From: Spongilla lacustris
Lineage: Eukaryota; Porifera; Demospongiae; Spongillida; Spongillidae
Assembly (NCBI GenBank): GCA_949361645.1
Contig: OX442434.1
Location: forward strand, 2,347,672-2,411,671
DNA: 64,000 bases
Direction: 5' to 3'
Positions within the stretch are counted from its first letter, which is position 1; the number at the start of each line of letters is the position of its first letter. Under the pieces are notes generated by a model, which saw only the letters and a list, made by a program, of their open reading frames with translations, was not told the origin of the DNA and did not search any database. Below are positions 44,697 through 55,200 of this stretch, piece after piece. A program made the translations under genes and the position numbers.

Positions 44697-46745
44697 GTAT
44701 TTAATATATATATATATAATAATTATATATAATTATATATATATATATTTTTTCTCATTATTATTTTTAATAACATAGTGAATATACACATGATATAATA
44801 GCACATCAAAACACCACTAAGTCTACATGTATTGTTCAGCTTTAATAACCATCCAGAGTGATGACTCTGGACAACAGTGCCCTGACATTGGCTCGGACAA
44901 GGGTTATGCTTAGTCGTCCATAGAGGGATGCTGTTGCTGTTGACTTTGGGCAATTGAGCCTCATGGCCAGCTGTGACAATGTATTTAATAATTAGGAAAT
45001 ATAACATTACGTACACAACTATTATTATTATTATTATTATTATTATTATGAAAAACACGGTACATACAGAATACGTAATACATTTTAAAAAGAAAAGTTC
45101 ATGTTCAAGTTATATTATTATTATTATTATTATTATTAATCCTAATTAAAAATGGCGCGTCATGCGTTTGGGGTCTGCTGTCTACATCGTATTAGACATT
45201 CATAGGTATGTCTAACCACAACCAGCTCAGCCCCCAAAGTTCGCAAATGGAAGGTAAGCATCCGTCCCCCTGTTGTCGTTGCAATGGCGATAATGCTAAG
45301 TGTAAGTTCTGTGCTTGCGTTAAAGCAGGACGTCCATGTGTTAGTTGCCTACCCTTGAAACATCAATGTTGTCACAATGTATCAATCGCTGCATCAACAC
45401 CAGCACGGCCAACATCATTGCCGTTGCCGATTCCACGGCCACTTTCTCCATCAATATCTTCGCAGCAGCTGCCTTCCTCACAGCGCACTCCCCAGCAGCT
45501 GTCCCAATCAGATTCACTACCCCACACGTTGGATTCTATTTCGCACGTAGAAGTCAACCATCCAGGTGGTAGAAGGCAATGCACAGCCCAGGGATGTCAA
45601 GAACTCGTTGCACCCACCATGTGGCGCATTCACATGGGCAGACACGCAAAGGGCGCTCTCCCTGGAAAAGTCCCAGACGCTTGGCTAAACGAGCAAGGCC
45701 TTTCCATCTGCAACCGTTGTACCGAGTTTGTTGCTATTAATAAAGCGCCCACACATCATCTGAAGTGCTTATTTCAAGTTACAGTGCCCATCACTGGTGC
45801 TTCAAGCATACCATCTGTTGACCTGCCTTCTTTTGAGGACATTTGTAACCTCAAGTGCTCTACCATTCGCTTTGTTCCTCACAACGCTAGGCCAGCTTTT
45901 GCACGTGTACTTTTAGCCGCTCTCAAAGCAGTTGCCACTGATAACTCTGTTGACTCTTGGTTGAAGCTTTTCATGCTGCCCAAGTGTGTTCTGCCTTCCT
46001 CTAAGCGTCGTGGTCGTCATAACAAGCCAGTTTCCATAAATCTACTTTGCGATCTCTGGTCAAAGGGTCACTTTGGTGAACTGTGGCTCAAGGCAGAAGC
46101 TCGAGCTTCGGGGTATAATAAATCCCACCATCCTAGTGATGATTCTCTCTCCAAGAAGCGTGTGGATTCGGCAATCTCCCTTGCACAGGATGGTCTTTAT
46201 GGTAAAGCATGCCAGGTCTTGACTTCCCCAGGTATTGCTCCACACACTGAGGAAACATGGAGACTGCTCCAATCCAAACACCCAGAGAGTGACTGCCCTA
46301 TCACTCCAATCTTGCCTAATGTTGATACTCCCATTTTAATTCCAGCAGATATGAATATCATGGCAATATTACGGTCCTTCCCTAAGCTCACTGCAGCTGG
46401 TCCCTCAGGTCTCCGCATACAACACCTTATTGATGCTGCGGAAGTTCAACTGCAAACACCCATACTCCATTCCCTAAGGGCTGTCATCAACATACTTGCT
46501 TCTGGCAAGGCTCCCGTAGTATTGTCAACATTCCTTGCAGGAGGAAATCTAACAGCTCTCAATAAGTCAAAATCAGGTAGCCCCTTTGACATTCGTCCAA
46601 TTGCAGTTGGAGAGGCTTTGCGTCGCCTTACTGGGAAATGTCTATGTGCAAGTAAAGGCTACTGGTTTTTTTCATCCATTCCAGTATGGTGTGGCATGCC
46701 CATTTGGAGCAGAGAAGATAGCACATGGCCTGCGGGCATGTATTG

Positions 46746-46778
<33 letters not shown>
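44364..46778. mobile_element. Composite retroelement insertion with 9-bp TSD
   Basis: The left copy reads AATATTAAATTCCACATG without interruption (about 38455-38475). Here ATTAAATTC (44355-44363) is followed by 2,415 bp, and ATTAAATTC resumes at 46779-46787. The inserted block ends in a long (TTA)n run, as a LINE tail would. Inside are a (TTA)n run at 44646-44695, a minus-strand family A tip (44842-44995), further (TTA)n, and the plus-strand N-terminal half of family A (45208-46783), so at least two insertions are nested or joined. Confidence 0.85.
44842..44995 (-). mobile_element. LINE family A C-terminal tip
   Basis: Encodes LAMRLNCPKSTATASLYGRL, SITLVRANVRALLSRVITL and a stop. 5'-truncated, oriented against the larger element to its right. 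Confidence 0.8.

Positions 46779-46783
<5 letters not shown>
45208..46783 (+). mobile_element. LINE family A N-terminal ORF and start of RT, truncated
   Basis: An open frame of 512 codons (45208-46746) gives the only N-terminal half of family A in the window. A cysteine-rich block comes first (CCRCNGDNAKCKFCACVKAG, then CVSCLPLKHQCCHN). A Ser/Pro/Gln-rich linker follows, then a finger-like CTAQGCQ...MWRIHMGRH and a CNRCTEF...HHLKC pair. The start of the reverse transcriptase shows PKLTAAGPSGLRIQHLIDA, FLAGGNLTALNKSKSG and FDIRPIAVGEALRRLTGK. A frameshift near 46650 moves the next block (FQYGVACPFGAEKIAHGLRA) to another frame, and the element then ends in (TTA)n. The catalytic RT motifs and the endonuclease are absent. 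Confidence 0.85.
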
Positions 46784-47094
46784 ATTCCACATGATCCCAA
46801 ACGATCCTGCTTTCTAAAAATAGCTCCACGTAAGTAGGTACTTATTGCTACCAACTAAAGAGGATTCTGCCTGCTTGATCTAACATACAAAACAATATTG
46901 GAAGAAATGCATACAACACACGAACTGCATAGAATCTTAGATCTACATGTAGAAGTTTTTAAAAAGTTAAAAAGCCTAGCCTACATGAGGAACGGATGAA
47001 TTTTTTAAAAAATACACTGATAATCCTGCTGACTTAAAAGTGTACATGTATACACTACATGTATGTGCTGTGTCTCTTAGTTAATCCATATCGT

Positions 47095-49473
47095 TCATGC
47101 AGCATCCTCGACACCACGATGAGACAAGGCAATTGTCATCACAGCTGAATGCACATCCACCACCTGTGCGCCATGGTACGCCAACTTGGTGCCCATGATG
47201 GCATACTCACATATTCCTGCATAGCTGTACGCTGCGATGTTTGGTCAAGTGCAAAGAACAGGGACTACTGATTGGGGGAATCTTCTATTCTGTCAGGTCA
47301 TTTGAGTGCCATGTAAAATGAAAAGAGTAAACCCAAACCATATATAATAACACCACAGCTTCCACACTGGTAGGGGTAGGGGAGGAGGATATGGGTCACA
47401 ATGGAAGGTATCATATGGTCAGCATGTAGGTCACATTGGTAGGGAGAATGTCACACTGATGGGGGGGGGGGAGGGGTGAGAGGGGAGGTTACCATAAAGG
47501 TCACATTACAGGCCACATGGGGCAGGGGAGGAGGATACCATATGGGTCACGTTACGGGCCACATGGGGCAGGGGAGGAGGATACCATATAAAGGTCACAT
47601 TACGGGCCACATGGGGCAGGGGAGGAGGATACCATAAAGGTCACATTACGGGCCACATGGGAGAGGGGAGGAGGATACCATATGGGTCACACTCCCAGTG
47701 GCGATTGGCGAAGTGTATGAATGCTCCCACGCCTATAAGGTGGAAGGCCAAGCAGTATAGCCTTATCTTCATAGCCTTCCTGTCCTGTAAATATAAAACA
47801 AATCAGATATACAGCCACAGCAGTATCAGACCACATGTATGCAACCAATAGATCTCAGTTGATTGTATCATGCAAGTCAGTATACATATAAGTGTGGCAT
47901 TCTGCTTTAGCAGATGTTCTGTCTCTAGGATCAAGCCATCTGTATCCGAAATAACGCAAAGTGTGTGCGATCCTGAGAATCATAACCTCAGGCTTAAGAA
48001 ACGAGCTCCTGTTTCCATTTATGCTTGCACGTGCATGAACCCCCAAATTTAATTACACAGCTAAACCATTTTACTGTAGTAGGTTACATATAAATGTGTG
48101 TCAATGTTTAATCTGTGTTAAATAATCCACCTACTGCAATGCTGGACAGATTCTGTTACATATATGATAGTCTTACCAAAACCTGGTGCGGAAATTTACA
48201 GATTCATTCCTTTTATGGCAAATACATTGCTCAGGAAATATTACTAAACACCAAACAGTGAAAAAAATCAGCATAGTCATATGGCCAAATACAAGATTAT
48301 TGCATACAATATCTAATGCAGCTTCACTGGTACCAAATCATGAGCCAAGGGCCCTGGTCCATATACTCCTAAGCTATCTAGTTTATTGATCAATCACTGA
48401 ATCGAGGTAGCGTGATCACTCATTTCAAGTTAAAGTGACATGTAGCACAGGTCAATTAAATTTTTGCAATGTACTAGCTTGATTATGGTGAGGCTTAAAG
48501 TTTTAATCAATTTTAAAATCACCATGCCTTCTTTTGCTTAGAGAAAATAAGTAATGGTTGATTGTGAAACACCCTTTATATCATGCATGTATCATGCATG
48601 TATCATGTATGTAATAGTAATTTTAACTAAACAAGAATGCTATTTTGTTTTTGTTGCACTGATCAGCGCAGGTATCATCTTTTGATTGCTTTGTCCCGCA
48701 CACAATTACAGGTGCACCTTTTAACTCACCAACTGGCATCACACAGACTCGCATGCATAATCACATAATCCTAATCACAAAGCTATCTACTACATATGTG
48801 GCTTAAAGAGTGTTTTAGGTGGCTGACCTTTGTGCTGAAGGGTCTCTGTTTGCCAAGATACAAAAGGAACAGGAGCAGGAACATATGCAGGAGAGAGGCC
48901 CCAAAGAAGGTGTACCACATGTCAACGTGATAATCTGCCATATGGGGAGGCACAAGCAGTCTTGTTTGAAGTGACCATCTCTACTACCACACTCCCATCT
49001 ACACTATCACACTCCCATCTATACTATCACACACCCAGCTGGTGACCATCTCCACTATCCCACACCTACTGGTGACCATCTCCACTATCCCACACCTGCT
49101 CGTGACCATCTCCACTATCCCACACCCTGCTGGTGACCATCTCCACTATCCCACACCCTGCTGGTGACCATCTCCACTATCCCACACCCTGCTGGTGACC
49201 ATCTCCACTATCCCACACCCTGCTGGTGATCATCTCCACTATCCCACACCCTGCTGGTGACCATCTCCACTATCCCACACCTGCTGGTGGTCACATTACT
49301 TCAGTGACATCCACTGCATGACTATCCATGAGGTGGTATGTCAGCAGGGCTAGCTACTCACTGCACAACAACACACAAAAAAACGTGTACACACGAAAGC
49401 TTGTGCACTGCCACATGTGCACACACAAACTCACAATCACACACATATATACCACCATTTCAAAATCCTCCCC

Positions 49474-49537
<64 letters not shown>

Positions 49538-51571
49538 TATATACACATATACCCATATACACCCACACAACACAACTGAAACACAAAAAACATCTAACCA
49601 CATGTACATTGACAGATGCTTTCATGCTGGGAGTGAAGGGAGGTGGTGCTAACTCATGTGCTCCTTGGAGCTAAGGTAGGTGACGCTCAGCAGTAAGTAC
49701 ACCTGTACCAAGTGCAGCATAAGGACAGATCTGTTGAGCAGCCTCAGCCACCACCTCTGCTTGATGCCCACCTCAAAAGAGATAGCCCTGTACAGCACCA
49801 CACCATCCAGGATGAGGGGCAGGGCCACCACCGACATGCACATCCGCCATATGTAACGTTCTGGAAGCTTCTCTCCAGTGAGCTTGCTGATTGTGGTAAA
49901 GAAGTTGGGGACCTTGAGGGTTAAATCATTAACTCAATAAAGAGTAATTCTAATGCTATTAATAGATCGAATAGGAGGCAACTGTAGAGCAATGAAAATA
50001 AGTGCAGGAAAGTCACTCATCCCTATAAAGGTAACCTCCTTTCCTTCCCCATAAAGGTAACCTCCTTTCCTTCCCCCATAAGGTAACCTCCTTTCCTTCC
50101 CCATAAAGGTAACCTCCTTCCCTTAATTCCCCATAAAGGTAACCTCCTTTCCTTCCCCATAAAGGTAACCACCTTTCCTTCCCTATAAAGGTAACCTCCT
50201 TTCCTTCCCCATAAAGGCAACCTCCTTTCCTTCCCCACAAATTCCTTCCCCATAAAGGTAACCTCCTTTCCTTCCCCACAAATTCCTTCCCCATAAAGGT
50301 AACCTCCTTTCCTTCCCCATAAAAGTAACCTCCTTTCCTTCCCCATAAAGGTAACCTCCTTCCCTTAATTCCCCATAAAGGTAACCTCCTTTCCTTTCCC
50401 CATAAAAGTAACCCTCCTCTCCTTCCCAGCTGAAAACACTACTAATATGTAACCACCATATTGTATATATGTACATGTACACATGTTGCTATCATGCATG
50501 GAACCACGGACTACAATATATTCATGGATAGCTACATGTAGTACGTGTGTTGGTCTAAATACATTCACGATGCTACATTTACCTAACTATATCCTTTTAC
50601 AGGGGGCAGCTATGGACATAACACACAGCAACAACGTCTCCGGAGACGCGCAAACAAAAAAAAAAAAAAAAAAGACAATTACATGTAGACCCTTTCCTTT
50701 AAGAAGTACTCCGGACGTGATATCACTAATTAACGTACTTAAGCCATTTCGTTAGGTACGTTGATTAGTGATGTCACGTCCGGAGTACTTCTTAAACGTA
50801 AGAGGGGCGTGTCGTTTTCTTGCTTACTTCAGTATATTTTATTATAACAAGGGCTAGGTGAGATTATTTATTTAATATCTACCTTGCATTTATAAACCAT
50901 CTTTAAAAACTGAGGTGTAAATCTGTTGCTCAAAGGTGTTGGAATCACGTCGCTGCCTTACTGATTTGAGCTGTTGAAATGCAAAGTGATAATGGCAATA
51001 AAATTAATGGTCGCTGGGGTGCAGACGCCCAGTCCACCATTTCTCGGCTAGCATCCCGTTAGGCCATCCAGTTGCAGTGTAGCAAATCCAAGGCCATCAC
51101 TACCATCTACCAACGTCTCAATCTAACACTGGTGAGAGCAAATGCTCGAGCTTTACTTTCACGTTCAGGCTTTTTCAGGTCAGAGGGTAGAGTTTAACTT
51201 TGATTTTTTGCATGTTTTTCAAGTGGTGTATATGTGTACTTGTAATTTTTCAATGTGTATTGTAATTTATTATGATCGTTATAAACCCAAAAAATAAATA
51301 AATAATTTTTTTAATAGAACCACACCCCGCACTCCCGCCCACGCATTTAGATCTACATGTATTACATGCGTAATTAAAAGTCATGCAACCTTAGTACCAG
51401 TATTCTGATAAGCACAGCGTATGCGCTGAAACTGACCTTACAGTGCGTCTCTGTCAGAACGTCGTAGTGAAGATACAACCCTACCACAAGCGTGACGGCC
51501 AGTCCAAAAAGTGGCATGATGATATTGAAGGTAGTTATGTGCCGGTAGGAGATTTGCACAAGCGAACTCAT
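47095..51571 (-). CDS. PGAP2: PGAP2-like protein, right copy
   Basis: Five exons: 51571-51437, 49912-49654, 48934-48828, 47784-47679, 47216-47095. Exon lengths (135, 259, 107, 106, 122), phases and total length (242 residues) are identical to the left copy. It lies directly downstream of the intact GH3 gene (685 bp from the GH3 stop to this ATG). Substitutions seen by eye include Lys for Arg (GIKQRWW), Val for Met (LVQVYLL), Asn for Asp at the exon 2/3 codon, Phe for Val (CLAFHLIG) and Ile for Val (GAFIHF), all conservative and with no stop. Like its twin it should be a Golgi multi-pass protein of GPI-anchor lipid remodelling. Confidence 0.88.
47500..47690. repeat. Donor-containing minisatellite, right PGAP2 copy
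   Basis: Four or more units of about 42-48 bp of the form GGTCACATTACGGGCCACAT(GGGGCAGGGGAGGAGGATACCATA). On the coding strand each unit carries ATATG or TTATG followed by GTATCCTCCTCC, which is the splice donor of PGAP2 exon 4 (end at 47679). The left copy has about two. Confidence 0.85.
49030..49290. repeat. 31-bp minisatellite in PGAP2 intron, right copy
   Basis: About eight units of CTGGTGACCATCTCCACTAT(CCCACACCCTG). The left copy has about two units (40765-40830). Confidence 0.9.
49478..49531. repeat. (CA)n microsatellite, right copy
   Basis: About 26 CA units where the left copy has only four (near 41015). Confidence 0.95.
50027..50420. repeat. 27-bp minisatellite, right copy (about 14 units)
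   Basis: Expanded version of the array at 41671-41790 in PGAP2 intron 1, including shortened (CCCCACAAATTCCTT) and AATT-containing variants that are themselves repeated, so higher-order units were copied. Confidence 0.9.
50699..50796. mobile_element. 98-bp palindrome, right copy only
   Basis: TTTAAGAAGTACTCCGGACG ... CGTCCGGAGTACTTCTTAAA, arms of about 40 bp around AAGCCATTTCG. Absent from the left copy (about 42240-42260). Fold-back insertion or template-switch product. Confidence 0.75.
51009..51312 (+). mobile_element. LINE family A 3'-end insertion with known empty site
   Basis: Encodes GRWGADAQSTISRLASR, then IYQRLNLTLVRANARALLSR and a stop, followed by about 110 bp of 3' UTR ending in AATAAATAAATAATTT. 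The left copy reads AATAAAATTAATAAAATTAA straight through (about 42463-42482), so the borders and the A/T-rich tail of this 5'-truncated insertion are directly visible. Confidence 0.88.
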
Positions 51572-52255
51572 TTCCCACGTGACTTAAGTTCTCTGCCTCC
51601 AGCTCTTTGTGGTTGACTGCCGGTTGTGATTTGTCGTGGCGACCAACATAATCAAAATACAGCACCCATTTTGACACGTACTGTCATTGCGTCACCAGCT
51701 ATTATAGTCCCTCCAAACAAATATGCTTGGTTTCAAAAGAGATTAAAGCCACGGACCATCCCCATTTAGCTTTATCTACTGGCTGACAGCGGCTCTTATA
51801 ATGGCAAAGGAGTCAGTTCTTTCTGAATATGCCTCTTCCCCATCATTAGCACGTATTATGCATACTGAAAATAGATTTTTCTTTGAGAAGTGGATGGGGA
51901 GGAGGTGCCAACAATAGTTTCAATTTAACATGCATTTTTGTGTCACATTATTATAAAGTAAAAGGCAATACTCTATACACAATCACCACATACTGTAAAA
52001 ATTTTTTTTTTAATCTCAGAATGATTTGCAATGGGAATAATACATTGTCCCATCCTCAATGCCTGCAGTTTGCTGCTCGAAGCAGCTATGTTAAGGCTAA
52101 ATTGCTACTCCAAACAGTCATGTTAAGGATAATGCAACAGTATACATACATCAGTAGACTCTCATAACCCACATGTGGACACCTTTATGTGCACATAGCA
52201 GCTACAAATGTTAACACTGTGCACCATATCCAAAAAGAGAAAGCTGCTAACAGTA

Positions 52256-55200
52256 TTACTGAACAGTAAATGTTCCCTCAAGGACATTGGAAGGGGCACT
52301 TGTCTTCTGGCCTGGCTGCTGGCCCCCAACGTACACAGTGTATGTTCCCGTGGGAATGATCCACCCAGTGGTGTAGATGGACATCTGGTCTGATGTGATG
52401 GTGAAGGATAGCTGAATACACAGTGGGGAAAAGATAATTTTAAGTGCCCATATGCACACAGCACTGTAACATGTGGATGCATCACAATGTTGTAACATGT
52501 GGATGTCCTACTTAAAACAGCCCACCCCACACATAACACACTCTCACCACAATAAGCTCGCACTTACATCTTTATAGTAACCATTTGCCAGAGTGGTCCT
52601 ATTCACAGCCACCAGCTGCAGCTGAGGTGCTCCCACAGTACCAGGTGGCCATGAGATGTACACCTGTGACACCTGCGAGTGAGGGAGGGAGGGTAAAGGT
52701 ACCACTCACCCGGCCCTCCTCCACACACCTCATCTCCATTGTATGGTCCTTCGTTTACAACAGTAAAGGAGACACTGGTGCTGGAACCACTTTGAACATT
52801 GCTTGGGTCTATCTTCAGATCACGGTAGTAGAATGTGCTGTATGAGCTGTGTGTGTGTAGTGAGAGGAGTGTGAGTGAGAGGTGTGAGGGGTGAGGTGTG
52901 TGTCGTGAGGAGTGTGAGGAGTGTATCATGATAATGAAATGGGGCTGCCATTAAATTAACTACTGGACATGGCCACCATACTACTGGACATGGCCACCAT
53001 ACTACTGGACATGGCCACCATACTACTGGACATGGCCACCATACTACTGGACATGGCCACCATACTACTGGACATGGCCACCATACCACTGGACATGGCC
53101 ACCATACCACTGGACATGGCCACCATACCACTGGACATGGCCACCATACTACTGGACATGGCCACCATACCACTGGACATGGCCACCATACTACTGGACA
53201 TGGCCACCATACTACTGGACATGGCCACCATACTACTGGACATGGCCACCATACTACTTGACATGGCCACCATACTACTGGACATGGCCACCATACTACT
53301 GGACATGGCCACCATACCCCTGGACATGGCCACCATACCACTGGACATGGCCACCATACTACTGGTCCACAAAAGAACGCAACATTTGCTTTTATAACTC
53401 AGGATTAAAATTAATTAACCACTTGATTTCATTAATATACATAACTGTCTTAGGCAAATACTAAAATCCAATTAGATTTATTTGTAGGCAGTTAAGTAAT
53501 TGTATCAATCAAAACCCTCATAAATCAACATATTCAAGGCTTGTTATTCAAAATTAAGGTTACATAATTAATTATTTATAAGTAGCACAAGATATGGATA
53601 TGCACTATATCAAGAATGGAGGTGTTATTTGATACCTAATTTAATAGACATATCTAATCAGTCCATAATTAAATAATTAGATGGTTGCGTGCAAAGCTTT
53701 CTTTTGCAATACTTCGAGCCACAAATCTCTGCTTGCGTAGTTCTCACATCAAGTGGAGAAGTGGAGTTGGAATAGATGATGGTACTGGGGGGGGGGGGGG
53801 GGGGGTACCAGCAGAATTACCAAAATCTGATTAACACTTTTCTTTCATTCTTTTATTGTGTTGTTTATGTTTCTTGTTTTTTTCTGTGCTTGTTTAGTAG
53901 TTTTACAATGAAATAGGAACCACTATATCACGCAATAGTGAATTATTATTAAATCAATGGTTTTCTAGTGTTTTTGAGTTTGATTTGCTATTTTGAATAT
54001 TAACTAGTAAAAAAAGGATAGAATTTCAATCTTTCATTCAGGTTATTCTGCAGTTTATGAATCTATCAATTAGTTAAAAGTTGCTGTACGTTATTATACA
54101 AATTATTTTATTTTCAATGATTAAGGGCAATCGAATTCTAATAAAGCAGATCATATTTACTTAACTTAATCATTGAACATTCATAAATACATTTATTATT
54201 AAGGAACTAAAAGTGTTCCATTCTTTTGTGGACACCCAGGGTATGATTGTGGACACCCAGGGTATGGTTGTGGACACCCAGGGTATGGTTGTGGACACCC
54301 AGGGTATGGTTGTGGACACCCAGGGTATGATTGTGGACACGCAGGGTATGATTGGTTTGAGCAGAATTAGAAATTTGCTGGTGTAAAATATAATGTAATG
54401 TCGGACATATCCTATTAACCCTTAACTCCAAACCACACAGCACATGGCCCCACAATGCACCATGCCTGCTGGGTTATGTATACTGCACAGTGCAGACCAC
54501 ATGTGAGATAGCACTGGTGTGGCAAACATACATGGATACATGTAATACAAAATTACAAGCTCTCCACTACGTTAGAGCAGAGAGACCTTTGTCATCTTAT
54601 GGACACAGTAGCGTAGCGAGGGGGGGGGGGGGGGGCAGGGGGGCAGGGGGGGGATGAGGGGGCGCCAAAATGGACCAGAGATAATTACCGCATTGCCGTG
54701 AATGGGCGTCTTGATCAACATTTGCATGCAACGTTTTAAATTAGTTTTTAATCACGGATATTGAAGGTACAGTACTATTCCCATATCTGGCCAAATGCAA
54801 AGGGGATCCCCCCATCACCCCTGAAGGGGGTGGGGGTGGGGGAGGGGCACCATTTGTGTATTATGTCCCCGGGCGCCCAACTACCACACTACACCACTGT
54901 ATGTATGGACATGGACTTCAGAAACCAACGGTACTCAATGCAAGCTAACTGAATTAAAAAAATTGCCTGCTCTATGTGTTTACTTAGTGTTACCTACACA
55001 ACAAGAACTCACAGTCCATATCCGAAGGGGTAAAGAGGGTCTCCTTGGAAGTATCGATATGTCCTCCCTACCATAGTGTAGTTTATAATATCTGGAACCT
55101 GAGAATGTCCACATGGAACTGCTGTGCCTACATGGTCATGTGACAGCAAAGTAAGCTCACCTGATCCAGACTGGCTGGCCAGGTGTTAGGCAGTCGACCA

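Larger units (their letters stand above)
43729..52496. repeat. Tandem segmental duplication, right copy
   Basis: Second copy of the unit, enlarged to about 8.8 kb. Compared with the left copy it has a 2,415-bp retroelement block at 44364-46778, a LINE 3' end at 51009-51312, a 98-bp palindrome at 50699-50796 and longer minisatellites. It lacks the palindromes at 38163 and 41070. The terminal GH3 exon at its right end is the one still joined to the intact GH3 gene. Confidence 0.9.
53365..54950. other. GH3 intron 19, non-coding remainder
   Basis: The largest GH3 intron after intron 2. Beyond the listed repeats it is AT-rich, with G runs at 53788-53805 and 54619-54660 and a retroelement scrap at 53693. 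No exon seen. Confidence 0.6.

Noticed and set aside
50013..50482. Repetitive minus-strand readings rich in WGRKGGYLYGEGKEV-type repeats
   Set aside because: Three frames are open because the 27-bp unit is a multiple of three; the left duplication copy has only four units at the same intron position.
52690..52729. Alternative GH3 donor (CCGG|GTGAGTGG) 30 bp after the chosen one
   Set aside because: It would shift phase against the next exon; GAG|GTGTGT keeps the GDE-VSQVYIS junction expected for the fibronectin-III-like domain.
52820..53397. Three overlapping repetitive open readings (MATILLD-, MVAMSS- and VVWWPCP-type)
   Set aside because: A 21-bp minisatellite opens several frames at once; it lies inside GH3 intron 19.
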